From the NCBI RefSeq assembly GCF_006965485.1, contig NZ_CP041360.1, forward strand, positions 6,242,501 to 6,306,500: 64,000 nucleotides of DNA. Reading direction: 5' to 3'. The stretch comes from Spirosoma sp. KCTC 42546 (GTDB taxonomy: Bacteria; Bacteroidota; Bacteroidia; Cytophagales; Spirosomataceae). Position numbers and translations under genes: made by a program. Positions 18,398-27,373 of the stretch are shown here, one piece after another (positions within the stretch are counted from its first letter, which is position 1; the number at the start of each line of letters is the position of its first letter). Under the pieces are notes generated by a model. That model saw only the letters and a program-made list of their open reading frames with translations. It made no database searches and was not told the DNA's origin.

Positions 18398-19918
18398 ATG
18401 CAAACGAAGTTCCTTTTCCTGCTTCTTGGTAGTTGTCTGCTTGGCAAACCGGTTGCTGTTGCGCAACAAAAGCCCAATATTGTACTGATTTATGCCGATG
18501 ATTTAGGGTATGGCGACATAAGTTGCAATGGCGCCACAAAAGTCCGTACACCGAATATTGACCAGATTGCGAAGGAAGGATTGCAGTTTACCAATGCCCA
18601 TGCCTCCTCCTCAACCTGCACGCCCTCGCGCTATTCGCTGCTGACCGGTTCGTATGCCTGGCGGAAAACAGGAACGGGCATTGCTCCCGGCGATGCGGCT
18701 TTGCTGATTCCAACCGATCGGGTTACGCTACCCGGTATTCTTCAACGGGCCGGTTATAAAACGGGCGTAGTAGGCAAGTGGCATTTGGGCTTGGGCCCTA
18801 AAGGTGGGCCCGACTGGAACGGCGATATCAAACCTGGTCCACGGGAAATTGGCTTTACTTATTCGTTTCTCCTGCCTGCCACCGGCGACCGTGTGCCCTG
18901 TGTATACGTAGAAAACCAGCGTATCGTTGGCTTAGATCCCACCGATCCCATTCAGGTGAGCTATAAAGGTCCGATTGGCAATGAGCCAACTGGAAAAGAT
19001 CATCCTGAATTACTCAAGATGAAGTACTCGCACGGGCATGATCAGACCATTATTAATGGCGTTAGTCGGATTGGCTACATGAGTGGTGGCAAGTCGGCGC
19101 GGTGGGTTGATGAAGAAATGGCCGATGTACTGACTGGAAAGGTAAATCAGTTTATCGAAACCAGTAAAGGCAGGCCTTTTTTTGTTTATTTCTCTACACA
19201 CGACATACACGTTCCTCGTTTACCCAATTCCCGTTTTTTGGGTAAAAGCGGCATGGGACCGCGTGGCGATGCCATTCTCCAGTTAGACTGGTGCGTAGGC
19301 GAAGTCATGAAAACGCTGGATCGACTTGGATTAAAAGAGAACACGATGGTTATCGTCAGCAGTGATAATGGCCCTGTTGTTGATGACGGTTACCAGGACC
19401 AGGCCGTTGAAAAATTGAATGGGCATAAACCCGCGGGGCCCCTTCGCGGAGGGAAATACAGTGCGTTCGATGCTGGAACCCGGGTTCCTTTTATCGTGCG
19501 CTGGCCTGGAAAAGTAAAGCCGGGGAAATCAGACGCCTTGGTCAGTCAGGTAGATTTGGCCGCGTCATTTGCGACACTAGTTGGTCAGCCATTGGCGAAG
19601 GGAGAAGCCGCCGATAGCTTCAATACACTGGATACATTTCTGGGACAAGCTAAAAAAGGCCGGGAGTACGTTATAGAACATGCCATAAATGGTACGCTTT
19701 CATTGATAAGAGGTAACTGGAAATACATTGAACCCTCCAACGGACCGACACTTAATACTGATACCAATATTGAAACAGGTTACTTGCCAAAGCCGCAACT
19801 ATATGATTTAAAAGCCGATCTGGGCGAAACGAAGAATCTGGCCGAGAAATACCCTCAGATTGTTGCCGAACTAGCCACGTTGTTACAGACCGTCCGAGAC
19901 AAACAAGATACGAAATAG
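18398..19918 (+). CDS. Secreted sulfatase (formylglycine type)
   Basis: 506 residues. A signal peptide (~1-22) is followed by NIVLIYADDLGYGD (metal-binding Asp pair) and the sulfatase signature CTPSRYSLLTG, whose Cys is converted to formylglycine. GKWHLG and a late SSDNGPV metal site are also present. It hydrolyses sulfate esters of glycans in the periplasm or outside. It lies 18 bp after the DUF115-like gene and 46 bp before pseB, so it appears embedded in the glycan operon, an unusual place for a catabolic sulfatase. No sulfotransferase is visible. Confidence 0.93.
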   Translation: MQTKFLFLLLGSCLLGKPVAVAQQKPNIVLIYADDLGYGDISCNGATKVRTPNIDQIAKEGLQFTNAHASSSTCTPSRYSLLTGSYAWRKTGTGIAPGDAALLIPTDRVTLPGILQRAGYKTGVVGKWHLGLGPKGGPDWNGDIKPGPREIGFTYSFLLPATGDRVPCVYVENQRIVGLDPTDPIQVSYKGPIGNEPTGKDHPELLKMKYSHGHDQTIINGVSRIGYMSGGKSARWVDEEMADVLTGKVNQFIETSKGRPFFVYFSTHDIHVPRLPNSRFLGKSGMGPRGDAILQLDWCVGEVMKTLDRLGLKENTMVIVSSDNGPVVDDGYQDQAVEKLNGHKPAGPLRGGKYSAFDAGTRVPFIVRWPGKVKPGKSDALVSQVDLAASFATLVGQPLAKGEAADSFNTLDTFLGQAKKGREYVIEHAINGTLSLIRGNWKYIEPSNGPTLNTDTNIETGYLPKPQLYDLKADLGETKNLAEKYPQIVAELATLLQTVRDKQDTK

Positions 19919-19963
19919 ACAGCTTTTTACACGGACCAACGGTCCACTCAGTACCTACAACCA

Positions 19964-20980
19964 ATGCTTGATTTATCGAATAAATCCATTTTGATTACGG
20001 GCGGCACCGGCTCCTTCGGCAAGAAATTTGTCGAGATGGTATATCAACGTCACCCGGATGTTAAACGCGTGGTCATTTACTCCCGCGACGAACTGAAACA
20101 GTTCGAGATGGCGCAGTATTATCCCCAGCCCAAGTACAAGTCCATCCGGTTTTTCATTGGCGATGTGAGGGATGGCGAACGGCTCAAACGGGCCTGTGAA
20201 GGCATCGACATCATTGTGCACGCAGCCGCGCTGAAACAGGTACCAGCGGCTGAGTACAACCCGATGGAATGCATCAAAACAAATGTATTTGGGGCCGAAA
20301 ATGTCATCAACGCGGCTTTAGATAACGGCGTAAAACGTGTGGTTGCTCTTTCGACCGACAAAGCTGCCGCCCCTATCAATCTCTACGGAGCTACCAAACT
20401 TTGCTCCGATAAGCTATTCGTAGCCGCCAACAACATGAAAGGCAGCCGCGACCTTCGGTTCTCGGTTGTGCGTTATGGTAATGTAATCGGCTCGCGGGGT
20501 TCGGTGGTACCGTTCTTCCTGGAAAAGCGGAAAGATGGTGTTTTGCCCATTACGCACCCCGATATGACCCGTTTCAATATCTCCCTCGAAGAAGGTGTCG
20601 AAATGGTGTTTCACGCGCTGGAACATGCCTGGGGCGGTGAGATTTTTGTGCCCAAAATTCCATCCTACCGCATCACAGACGTAGCCACGGCCATAGGTCC
20701 CAACTGCGAACAGAAATTGGTTGGTATCCGTCCGGGGGAGAAACTGCACGAGGAAATGATTACCGAAACCGATTCGCTCAACACGGTCGAGACGGATAAA
20801 TACTACGTCATTACCCCCTCAACGCCTACCTGGAGCATTGATGACTATATGCAGGCCTTCAACGGGCGGCAGGTTGAGATGGGCTTTAAATACAACTCCG
20901 GCACCAACACCGATTGGCTCAACGTCGATCAGCTACGCGAGCAGATTCGGGAGCACGTTGATCCTGATTTTAATGTATAA
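19964..20980 (+). CDS. pseB: UDP-GlcNAc 4,6-dehydratase (inverting), pseudaminic acid step 1
   Basis: 338 residues, short-chain dehydrogenase fold. NAD-binding GGTGSFGK near residue 13, conserved YSRDELKQFEMA, catalytic STDK at 130-133 and YGATK at 141-145, and an HPDMTRFNI region. It converts UDP-GlcNAc to UDP-2-acetamido-2,6-dideoxy-L-arabino-hexos-4-ulose, and closely follows the PseB pattern of Helicobacter and Campylobacter. The last codons (AAT GTA TAA) lie inside the left arm of the junction repeat before pseC. Confidence 0.95.
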   Translation: MLDLSNKSILITGGTGSFGKKFVEMVYQRHPDVKRVVIYSRDELKQFEMAQYYPQPKYKSIRFFIGDVRDGERLKRACEGIDIIVHAAALKQVPAAEYNPMECIKTNVFGAENVINAALDNGVKRVVALSTDKAAAPINLYGATKLCSDKLFVAANNMKGSRDLRFSVVRYGNVIGSRGSVVPFFLEKRKDGVLPITHPDMTRFNISLEEGVEMVFHALEHAWGGEIFVPKIPSYRITDVATAIGPNCEQKLVGIRPGEKLHEEMITETDSLNTVETDKYYVITPSTPTWSIDDYMQAFNGRQVEMGFKYNSGTNTDWLNVDQLREQIREHVDPDFNV

Positions 20981-21072
20981 TGAACAATGAATAGTGTAAA
21001 ATGAGTATCAGGCAGCTTGATCTCATTACTTACTAACCATTTTTCATTATACATTTTTCATTATACATTTTG
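20971..21072 (+). repeat. Gene-boundary inverted repeat (ATGTATAATGAA type)
   Basis: The left side (20971-21004) and right side (21038-21072) are imperfect complements of about 34 bp made of AATGTATAATGAA-like units. It overlaps the last codons of pseB and ends just before the pseC ATG. Confidence 0.8.
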
Positions 21073-21075
21073 ATT

Positions 21076-22248
21076 ATGTCTCCCATTCCATACGGTCGTC
21101 AGCATATTACAGACGAGGACATTGCGGCCGTGGCCGAGGTACTTCGCGGTCCATTCCTGACGCAAGGGCCTCATATCGGTGCGTTTGAAGCTGCTTTCGC
21201 TACGTATGTGGGCAGTCAATACGCCGTAGCCATAGCCAACGGAACAGCCGCCTTACACCTGTGCTGCATGGCATTGGGCGTGAAAGAAGGTACACGCGTT
21301 ATTACAACGCCCATTACGTTTTCAGCTTCGGCTAACTGTGTCCGGTACTGCGGGGGCGAGGTCTATTTTGCGGACATTGATCCCGAAACAGCCTTACTCG
21401 ACATCAACGCCGTCCGAGCTTTACTGGAACAGCATCCGAAAGGCTATTTTTCGGGTATTATTCCCGTCGATTTTGCCGGTTATCCGGTTGATCTGGCTGC
21501 CTTCCGTGAACTGGCGGTTGAGTATGGTTTGTGGCTTCTGGAAGATGCCTGCCATGCACCAGGCGGTTCATTTGTAGATCGTAAAGGCATAACTCACCGC
21601 TGTGGCGATGGGTCGCTGGCTGAATTAGCCATTTTCAGTTTTCACCCTGTTAAACATATTGCAGCTGGCGAGGGTGGCATGATTACAACCAACGACGAAG
21701 CACTGTATAAACACCTGCTTCGGCTCAGAACGCACGGCATCACCAACAAACCGGCCGAGTTAACAGAGCCCTATCCCGGCGAACCTGAACGCGGTGGCTG
21801 GTACATGGAGTTACAGGAACTGGGCTATAATTACCGCCTGACCGATATGCAGGCCGCCCTGGGAACAAGTCAATTACAACGTGTGGATGCCATGTTAGCG
21901 CGTCGGCAGGAAATTGCCAAACGCTACGATGATGCCTTTTCTGGAACCAACGTTACCATCATCGTTCCGCCCGCTCAGGTGAGCCATGCGTATCACCTTT
22001 ACGTAATTCAAACTGACGATCGGAAAGGGCTTTACGATTTTCTTCGGACGAAAAATATCATGGCACAGGTGCATTACATTCCGGTTCATTTGATGCCCTA
22101 CTACCGGCAGTTCGGCTGGAAGCCGGGTGATTTTCCAAATGCTGAACGGTATTATGCCCGATGCCTGAGTTTGCCGATGTTTCCCACACTGACCAATGAG
22201 GAGCAGGAGTATGTCATTGATGCGGTAAAGGAATTCATGGGCGCATGA
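21076..22248 (+). CDS. pseC: UDP-4-keto-6-deoxy-sugar aminotransferase, step 2
   Basis: 390 residues from the ATG at 21076; an in-frame TTG at 21070 is less likely. DegT/DnrJ/EryC1 aminotransferase with the PLP Lys in FSFHPVKHIAAGEGGM (around residue 190), an aspartate pair in EDACHAPGG, and GYNYRLTDMQAALG. It forms the 4-amino sugar of the pseudaminic pathway. Its stop overlaps the pseF start (ATGA), so the two are translationally coupled. Confidence 0.94.
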   Translation: MSPIPYGRQHITDEDIAAVAEVLRGPFLTQGPHIGAFEAAFATYVGSQYAVAIANGTAALHLCCMALGVKEGTRVITTPITFSASANCVRYCGGEVYFADIDPETALLDINAVRALLEQHPKGYFSGIIPVDFAGYPVDLAAFRELAVEYGLWLLEDACHAPGGSFVDRKGITHRCGDGSLAELAIFSFHPVKHIAAGEGGMITTNDEALYKHLLRLRTHGITNKPAELTEPYPGEPERGGWYMELQELGYNYRLTDMQAALGTSQLQRVDAMLARRQEIAKRYDDAFSGTNVTIIVPPAQVSHAYHLYVIQTDDRKGLYDFLRTKNIMAQVHYIPVHLMPYYRQFGWKPGDFPNAERYYARCLSLPMFPTLTNEEQEYVIDAVKEFMGA

Positions 22249-22931
22249 GCAACGTAGCCATCATAACGGCGCGGGGCGGCAGTAAACGAATTCCGCGCAA
22301 AAACATCCGGCCTTTTTTGGGTAAACCTATTATTGCCTACGTCATTGATGCTTCGTTGCAGTCAGGTTTGTTCAGCGACGTGATGGTTTCGACAGATGAT
22401 GCTGAAATTGCAGACATTGCAAAAAAATACGGTGCGTCGGTTCCGTTTCTTCGTACTGCCGAAACGGCGGATGATTATGCAACAACTGCCGCTGTGCTGG
22501 ACGAAGTTCTGGCTCAGTATAAGCAACAGGGAAAGATATTCGATTACGCTTGCTGCCTCTATCCTACCGCTCCCTTCGTCACGCCCGAACTGCTGAAGCG
22601 AGCATTCTCAACCCTGACTGACAAACAGTTCGATACGGTGTATCCGGTTCAGCCATTCAGCTTTCCTATTCAGCGTGCTGTACTCCTACGAGGGTCGAAA
22701 GTGCAGTGGTTTCAGCCTGAACACGCGCTGACCCGGTCGCAGGATCTGGAGCCGACTTACCATGATGCAGGCCAGTTTTACTTCTTTAACGTAGCCCCAT
22801 TTCAGCAAAGCAAGCGGCTTGTTACGGACAACTCAGGCGGTATTGTCATTTCCGAAATGGCCGCCCATGATATTGATACCGAGGCAGATTGGCAGGTGGC
22901 GGAGTTTAAGTATAAAATGAATAATGGATAA
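22245..22931 (+). CDS. pseF: CMP-pseudaminic acid cytidylyltransferase
   Basis: 228 residues. The N-terminal nucleotidyltransferase motif ARGGSKRIPRKNI binds CTP, and CCLYPTAPF and DAGQFYFFN are typical of the NeuA/PseF family. It activates pseudaminic acid to CMP-Pse. The last codons come from the junction repeat (KMNNG followed by TAA), so the repeat appears to have extended or replaced the original C-terminus. Confidence 0.94.
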   Translation: MSNVAIITARGGSKRIPRKNIRPFLGKPIIAYVIDASLQSGLFSDVMVSTDDAEIADIAKKYGASVPFLRTAETADDYATTAAVLDEVLAQYKQQGKIFDYACCLYPTAPFVTPELLKRAFSTLTDKQFDTVYPVQPFSFPIQRAVLLRGSKVQWFQPEHALTRSQDLEPTYHDAGQFYFFNVAPFQQSKRLVTDNSGGIVISEMAAHDIDTEADWQVAEFKYKMNNG

Positions 22932-23018
22932 TGTAAAATGGATAATGTAAAATGGACAATGCAAGATTCACAGAACCCAGAACAATCATTATCTATTATC
23001 CATTTTACATTGTTCATT
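22916..23018 (+). repeat. Gene-boundary inverted repeat (GGATAATGTAAAAT type)
   Basis: Left side 22916-22961 carries two near-identical copies of GGATAATGTAAAAT. Right side 22984-23018 is largely complementary. It starts inside the pseF C-terminal codons and ends 5 bp before the pseG ATG. Confidence 0.8.
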
Positions 23019-23023
23019 AAGCT

Positions 23024-24055
23024 ATGAGCCAAATCCTTTTCCGCGCCGATGGTAACGCTCAGATTGGTTTAGGCCACGTGATGCGTTGCCTTGCCCTGGC
23101 CGACATGCTGAAAAATGATTTTTTGATGCGCTTTGCGCTTGTTGAGCCAACGCTGGAAGTTAGCGCAACGATTGAAAAGGCTGGGTTGTCAATCGTTTCG
23201 CTACCAGAATCGTCGCAACAAACTTCTTTTCTGGCTCAGATCCATCCTGACGAAATCGTTGTGCTGGATGGATATGCTTTCGACGAAGCGTTTCAGCAAT
23301 CGGTGCAGGAGCGGGCAAAAAAACTGGTCTTTATCGATGATTTGATCGATGGCCATCAAGTGGCCGATGTAATTATCAATCATGCCGGTGGTGTTTCTGA
23401 TATTGATTATGATGCCGAACCGGATACCCACTTTTGCCTGGGCCCCCACTATGCGCTGCTACGACCGGAGTTTTTGAATCCAGCAGATTATGGTGAGCCC
23501 CCTTTGGACGGCCCCATCTTTGTTAGCCTGGGCGGTGCCGACCCACACAATACATCACTAACAGTGCTGGACGCCATTCGACAGGTTGATACTACTCTGG
23601 CGGTTCACATTGTTTTAGGGCCTTTTCACCCAAACCGAGCCGCTATTGAATCCTATAAAAGCCAAATACCCAATCTGACCATTCTACAGAATCTGACAGC
23701 CGCAGAAATGGTTAACGAATTGCAGCAATGCCGTTTGGCCATTACCGCTTGTAGCACCATCAGTTACGAGGTTTGCGCTGTCAATCGACCCTTGATCGGC
23801 ATTGTCACCGCCAATAATCAGTCTCGACTAGCGCGGTTTCTGTCCGAAGAAAAACTGGCGCTATCGGTCAACTTCCCAACCCTACTTACGCGTTTGACGC
23901 CCGTACTCGGGTTAGACCAGTTGGTAAAATTAGCGATTCAGGCGTTTCAATTTTCGCCTGAAAACGCGGCTGATTTACTTATAAACCAGCGTCGGTTTTT
24001 CGATGGTCAATCGCCCGAACGGTTTCGTGCGCTGTTTCGAAAATTAAGTACGTAA
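23024..24055 (+). CDS. pseG: UDP-2,4-diacetamido-sugar hydrolase
   Basis: 343 residues, MurG-like GT-B fold. The N-terminal ILFRADGNAQIGLGHVMRC contains the catalytic His expected in PseG. VFIDDLIDGHQ, FVSLGGADPHN and ACSTISYEVCAV complete the family pattern. It removes UDP from the acetylated sugar to give 2,4-diacetamido-2,4,6-trideoxy-L-altrose. It lies between pseF and pseH, as in many pse operons. Confidence 0.94.
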   Translation: MSQILFRADGNAQIGLGHVMRCLALADMLKNDFLMRFALVEPTLEVSATIEKAGLSIVSLPESSQQTSFLAQIHPDEIVVLDGYAFDEAFQQSVQERAKKLVFIDDLIDGHQVADVIINHAGGVSDIDYDAEPDTHFCLGPHYALLRPEFLNPADYGEPPLDGPIFVSLGGADPHNTSLTVLDAIRQVDTTLAVHIVLGPFHPNRAAIESYKSQIPNLTILQNLTAAEMVNELQQCRLAITACSTISYEVCAVNRPLIGIVTANNQSRLARFLSEEKLALSVNFPTLLTRLTPVLGLDQLVKLAIQAFQFSPENAADLLINQRRFFDGQSPERFRALFRKLST

Positions 24056-24081
24056 TTCGGTCAGATGTTCGCGCTATAACT

Positions 24082-24573
24082 ATGCTTACCTACCGAACGG
24101 CCCAACCTGCCGATGCCCGTCTTTATTTCGACTGGGCCAATGACCCCGATACCCGCCAGCAGTCGTTTAACTCCGCCCCGATTTCGCTGGAAACGCACAC
24201 GGCCTGGTTTACGAGAAAATTAGCCGACCCCAACGCCCTGTTGCTTATTTTTTCAAACGATGCAGGACAGCCGGTTGGACAAGTACGTTTTGAACGGACA
24301 CCGGTAGCGGATATGCCCGACGAAATTATTATTGGTGTCTCCGTCGATGCCCGACAGCGGGGAAAAGGTTTAGCTAGTCAACTGATTCAGCAGGCATGCG
24401 CTATTTGCCGGAAACGATGGGACGCCGTCACGATTCACGCTTATATCAAACCGGAGAATCAGGCGTCGAAACGGGCTTTCGAAAGGGCCGGTTTCAAATT
24501 GTCGGGCGAAAGCGGTAAATTTGGAGTTGCTGGCCAGCAGAGGCCATGCTTGCTTTACCTTAAAACCTTATAG
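24082..24573 (+). CDS. pseH: UDP-4-amino-sugar N-acetyltransferase
   Basis: 163 residues, GNAT fold. Acetyl-CoA loop around VSVDARQRGKGLASQLIQQA, substrate region FDWANDPDTRQQSFNSAPIS. Size and position between pseG and pseI indicate PseH, which acetylates the 4-amino group made by PseC. Confidence 0.9.
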   Translation: MLTYRTAQPADARLYFDWANDPDTRQQSFNSAPISLETHTAWFTRKLADPNALLLIFSNDAGQPVGQVRFERTPVADMPDEIIIGVSVDARQRGKGLASQLIQQACAICRKRWDAVTIHAYIKPENQASKRAFERAGFKLSGESGKFGVAGQQRPCLLYLKTL

Positions 24574-24620
24574 CCGAACTGCCGTCGCGGTGTTGAAAAG
24601 GCCATAGGGTTGATTAGACT

Positions 24621-25682
24621 ATGACAAAAAACCAACCGATTCAGGTTGCCCACCATACTATTAGCCCGGCCCACCGTCCGTTTGTTATCGCCGAAATGTC
24701 GGGCAATCACAATCAATCGCTCGACCGGGCCCTGGAAATTGTCGACGCTGTAGCGGATGCCGGTGCTCACGCCCTTAAGCTCCAAACCTACACCCCCGAC
24801 ACGATTACCTTTAACGGAGGATCAGAAGAGTTTTACATTCGGGACGCCAAGTCGCTCTGGGCCGATAAAAATCTCTATAAGCTTTACGCGGAGGCCTATA
24901 CCCCGTGGGAGTGGCACAAGCCAATTTTTGAACACGCCCAAAAGCGGGGCATGATTGCCTTTAGCTCGCCTTTCGATACCACGGCGGTTGATTTTCTGGA
25001 ATCACTGAATGTGCCGCTCTACAAAATCGCGTCCTTCGAAAATACGGATCATATTCTACTCAAAAAAGTAGCGCAAACGGGTAAGCCGGTCATTATGAGT
25101 ACGGGCGTCGCATCAATCGCTGACCTTGACGAGTCCGTAAAAGTGCTTCGTGCAAATGGATGTAAAGATCTTATTCTGCTCAAATGCACCAGCACTTACC
25201 CCGCCACGCCCGAAACAACCAACCTGCTCACGATACCGCACATGCGTGAGTTGTTCGATGTACCTGTGGGTCTCTCTGATCATACAATGGGTATTGGCGC
25301 AGCCGTAGCAGCCGTAGCCCTTGGAGCGGTAGTACTTGAAAAACACGTTACCCTGCGCCGGGCCGATGGTGGGGTTGATTCAGCCTTTTCGTTAGAGCCC
25401 GACGAACTCAAAAATCTCGTTATTGAAACCGAACGGGCACAGCTGGCCATGGGGCAGGTCAGCTACACACTAACCCCGAAAGAAGAAAAAAGCCTGCAAT
25501 TCAAACGCTCATTATACGTCGTGCGCGACATGAAAGCGGGTGAGCCCTTCACACCTGATACCGTCCGCAGTATCCGCCCCGCTAATGGCCTGCATACCCG
25601 TTATTACGACGACATCATCGGCAAAACCGCCAACCAAAACATTCAGGCCGGTACAGCGCTGGCGTGGAATTTTATTCAATGA
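24621..25682 (+). CDS. pseI: Pseudaminic acid synthase
   Basis: 353 residues, NeuB family TIM barrel with a C-terminal SAF/antifreeze-like domain (~295-353). AEMSGNHNQSLDRALEI, LKLQTYTPDTITF, LLKCTSTYPA and GLSDHT are family motifs. It condenses the altrose derivative with phosphoenolpyruvate to give pseudaminic acid. The junction repeat begins right at its stop codon. Confidence 0.95.
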   Translation: MTKNQPIQVAHHTISPAHRPFVIAEMSGNHNQSLDRALEIVDAVADAGAHALKLQTYTPDTITFNGGSEEFYIRDAKSLWADKNLYKLYAEAYTPWEWHKPIFEHAQKRGMIAFSSPFDTTAVDFLESLNVPLYKIASFENTDHILLKKVAQTGKPVIMSTGVASIADLDESVKVLRANGCKDLILLKCTSTYPATPETTNLLTIPHMRELFDVPVGLSDHTMGIGAAVAAVALGAVVLEKHVTLRRADGGVDSAFSLEPDELKNLVIETERAQLAMGQVSYTLTPKEEKSLQFKRSLYVVRDMKAGEPFTPDTVRSIRPANGLHTRYYDDIIGKTANQNIQAGTALAWNFIQ

Positions 25683-25763
25683 ATAATGTAAAATGCACAA
25701 TGTATAATGATAAGTAACTGACTCTATTACTTGCACATTCTACACTATTCATTTTTCATTCAC
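25680..25763 (+). repeat. Gene-boundary repeat between pseI and the flippase
   Basis: TGAATAATGTAAAATG-type units start at the pseI stop. The right half (about 25733-25763) carries CATT/ATTCAT-rich complementary units ending 5 bp before the flippase ATG. Complementarity is partial, weaker than at other junctions. Confidence 0.6.
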
Positions 25764-25767
25764 CTAC

Positions 25768-27267
25768 ATGGGTATCATAAAACGGCAAACCATACAGAGT
25801 TCTATTTACGCCTATGCAGGTGTGGCCGTTGGCTTTCTGACACAGGGACTCTGGTTTCCGAACTTATTTGAGGGTACTCAGGTCGTAGGCCTGCTAACCC
25901 TGCTAATTTCGCTGGCACAGGTACTATCGCAGGCAGCAAACTTAGGTTTAAACGGCGCCGGGGGTAAATATTTCCCCTTTTTCCGAAACACCGACCGGCA
26001 GCACAACGGATACCTGCTTATTGCCTGCCTGACTACCCTTATTGGCTTCAGTCTTTGTGTGCTTATGTTGTGGCTGGCACGCCCCTGGATTGTTAAGTGG
26101 TATTCAGCGGATTCAGCTCTATTTGTCGAATATTATTATCTGCTCATACCATTAACATTCTTTACGGTCTATTTTACCGTTTTCGACAATTACGCCCGCT
26201 TACTTTATGATCCCGTTACAGGAACGCTGCTACAACAATTTGTTCAGCGGGTGCTGGTTCTGCTGGCAGGTGGGTTGTACTGGCTGGGGTGGGTTACGTT
26301 ACCCCAATTTTTGGGCGTTTGGCTACTGGCTTTTTTTATTCCATTGGTCGTCATGATTATCAGTGTTGCTCAGGATGAGGCTTTATTCTTCAGCCGTAAG
26401 TTTGTATCCGTCAATGCCAACTTACGTCGAAATATGATGCGTTATGCAGGGCTAACATTCACGTCTGCCCTCTCAACACAGATTGTCTGGACCATTGATA
26501 AGTTTATGATCAATAGTAGACAAGGCTTGGGCGATACTGGAATTTATGGAACGGCGTCTTACTTTGCTACCGTCATTGCGATACCAGCAACCACCTTATA
26601 CAAGGTTTCGGGAACGCTTATTGCTGAGTCGTGGAAAACAAATGACCTGGATAATATTGCCAGTATTTACCGAAAAAGTTGCCTGAATCAGCTTATTGCA
26701 GGCTGCCTGGTCTTTGTGGGTGTAGCAGCCAATTTACCCAGTGTCTTTCGATTTCTACCTCCCGATTACGAAGCTGGTTATTACGTCATTCTGTGGCTGG
26801 GGCTGGGCAAACTGATCGATATGGCCACTGGAGTAAATGGCATCATTATGAACACTTCACGCTATTACACCTACGACTCATTGTTTTTTGTCGCACTTGT
26901 TTTTATTACCATTGGCGCTAACCTATACTTAATACCCCGTTTTGGCATCAATGGTGCCGCTATGGGAGCCGCGCTGGCAACAATGCTCTTTAACCTGGCC
27001 CGGACACTGTTTGTCGGCTTTGCGTTTCGAATGCAACCCTTTACGTGGCGAAATCTTGCTGTTATTCTGTTAGGCCTTGCCGTATGGTGGATCGCCATTC
27101 AGATTCCTTACCCTGATGCAGATGCACCAAAGTGGCGATTTATCCTGGATATTGGCTGGCGTTCAACAATGATTAGTGCCTTGTTTGGTGGAGCAGTCAT
27201 TGGCCTAAAACTCTCTACCGATATTAACCAGACGGTAGAGGGATTAAGAAAACGGTTTTTAAACTAG
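25768..27267 (+). CDS. Wzx-type oligosaccharide flippase
   Basis: 499 residues, about 12-14 membrane helices and no catalytic motif, in the MATE/PST-like polysaccharide exporter superfamily. It should move a lipid-linked glycan unit containing pseudaminic acid across the inner membrane. It directly follows the pse genes and precedes the glycosyltransferases, a typical place for wzx. I see no wzy polymerase in the window. Confidence 0.85.
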   Translation: MGIIKRQTIQSSIYAYAGVAVGFLTQGLWFPNLFEGTQVVGLLTLLISLAQVLSQAANLGLNGAGGKYFPFFRNTDRQHNGYLLIACLTTLIGFSLCVLMLWLARPWIVKWYSADSALFVEYYYLLIPLTFFTVYFTVFDNYARLLYDPVTGTLLQQFVQRVLVLLAGGLYWLGWVTLPQFLGVWLLAFFIPLVVMIISVAQDEALFFSRKFVSVNANLRRNMMRYAGLTFTSALSTQIVWTIDKFMINSRQGLGDTGIYGTASYFATVIAIPATTLYKVSGTLIAESWKTNDLDNIASIYRKSCLNQLIAGCLVFVGVAANLPSVFRFLPPDYEAGYYVILWLGLGKLIDMATGVNGIIMNTSRYYTYDSLFFVALVFITIGANLYLIPRFGINGAAMGAALATMLFNLARTLFVGFAFRMQPFTWRNLAVILLGLAVWWIAIQIPYPDADAPKWRFILDIGWRSTMISALFGGAVIGLKLSTDINQTVEGLRKRFLN

Positions 27268-27364
27268 TTTGACGTTTGATGTCCAAAGTTTGACGTTCCT
27301 AATAGCAAGACCATCAATAGCTATCAACCTCAGACTTCGAACATCAAACTTCGAACATCAAACC
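27266..27364 (+). repeat. Gene-boundary inverted repeat (GTTTGATGTTCGAA type)
   Basis: Left side 27266-27298 and right side 27329-27364 are imperfect complements built from tandem GTTTGA(T/C)GTT units. It fills the gap between the flippase stop and the FkbM start, ending 9 bp before it. Confidence 0.75.
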
Positions 27365-27373
27365 AGTTCACCC

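Noticed and set aside
27269..27373. N-terminal extension of the FkbM protein from a TTG start
   Set aside because: It translates the junction repeat; the ATG at 27374 starts the conserved part.
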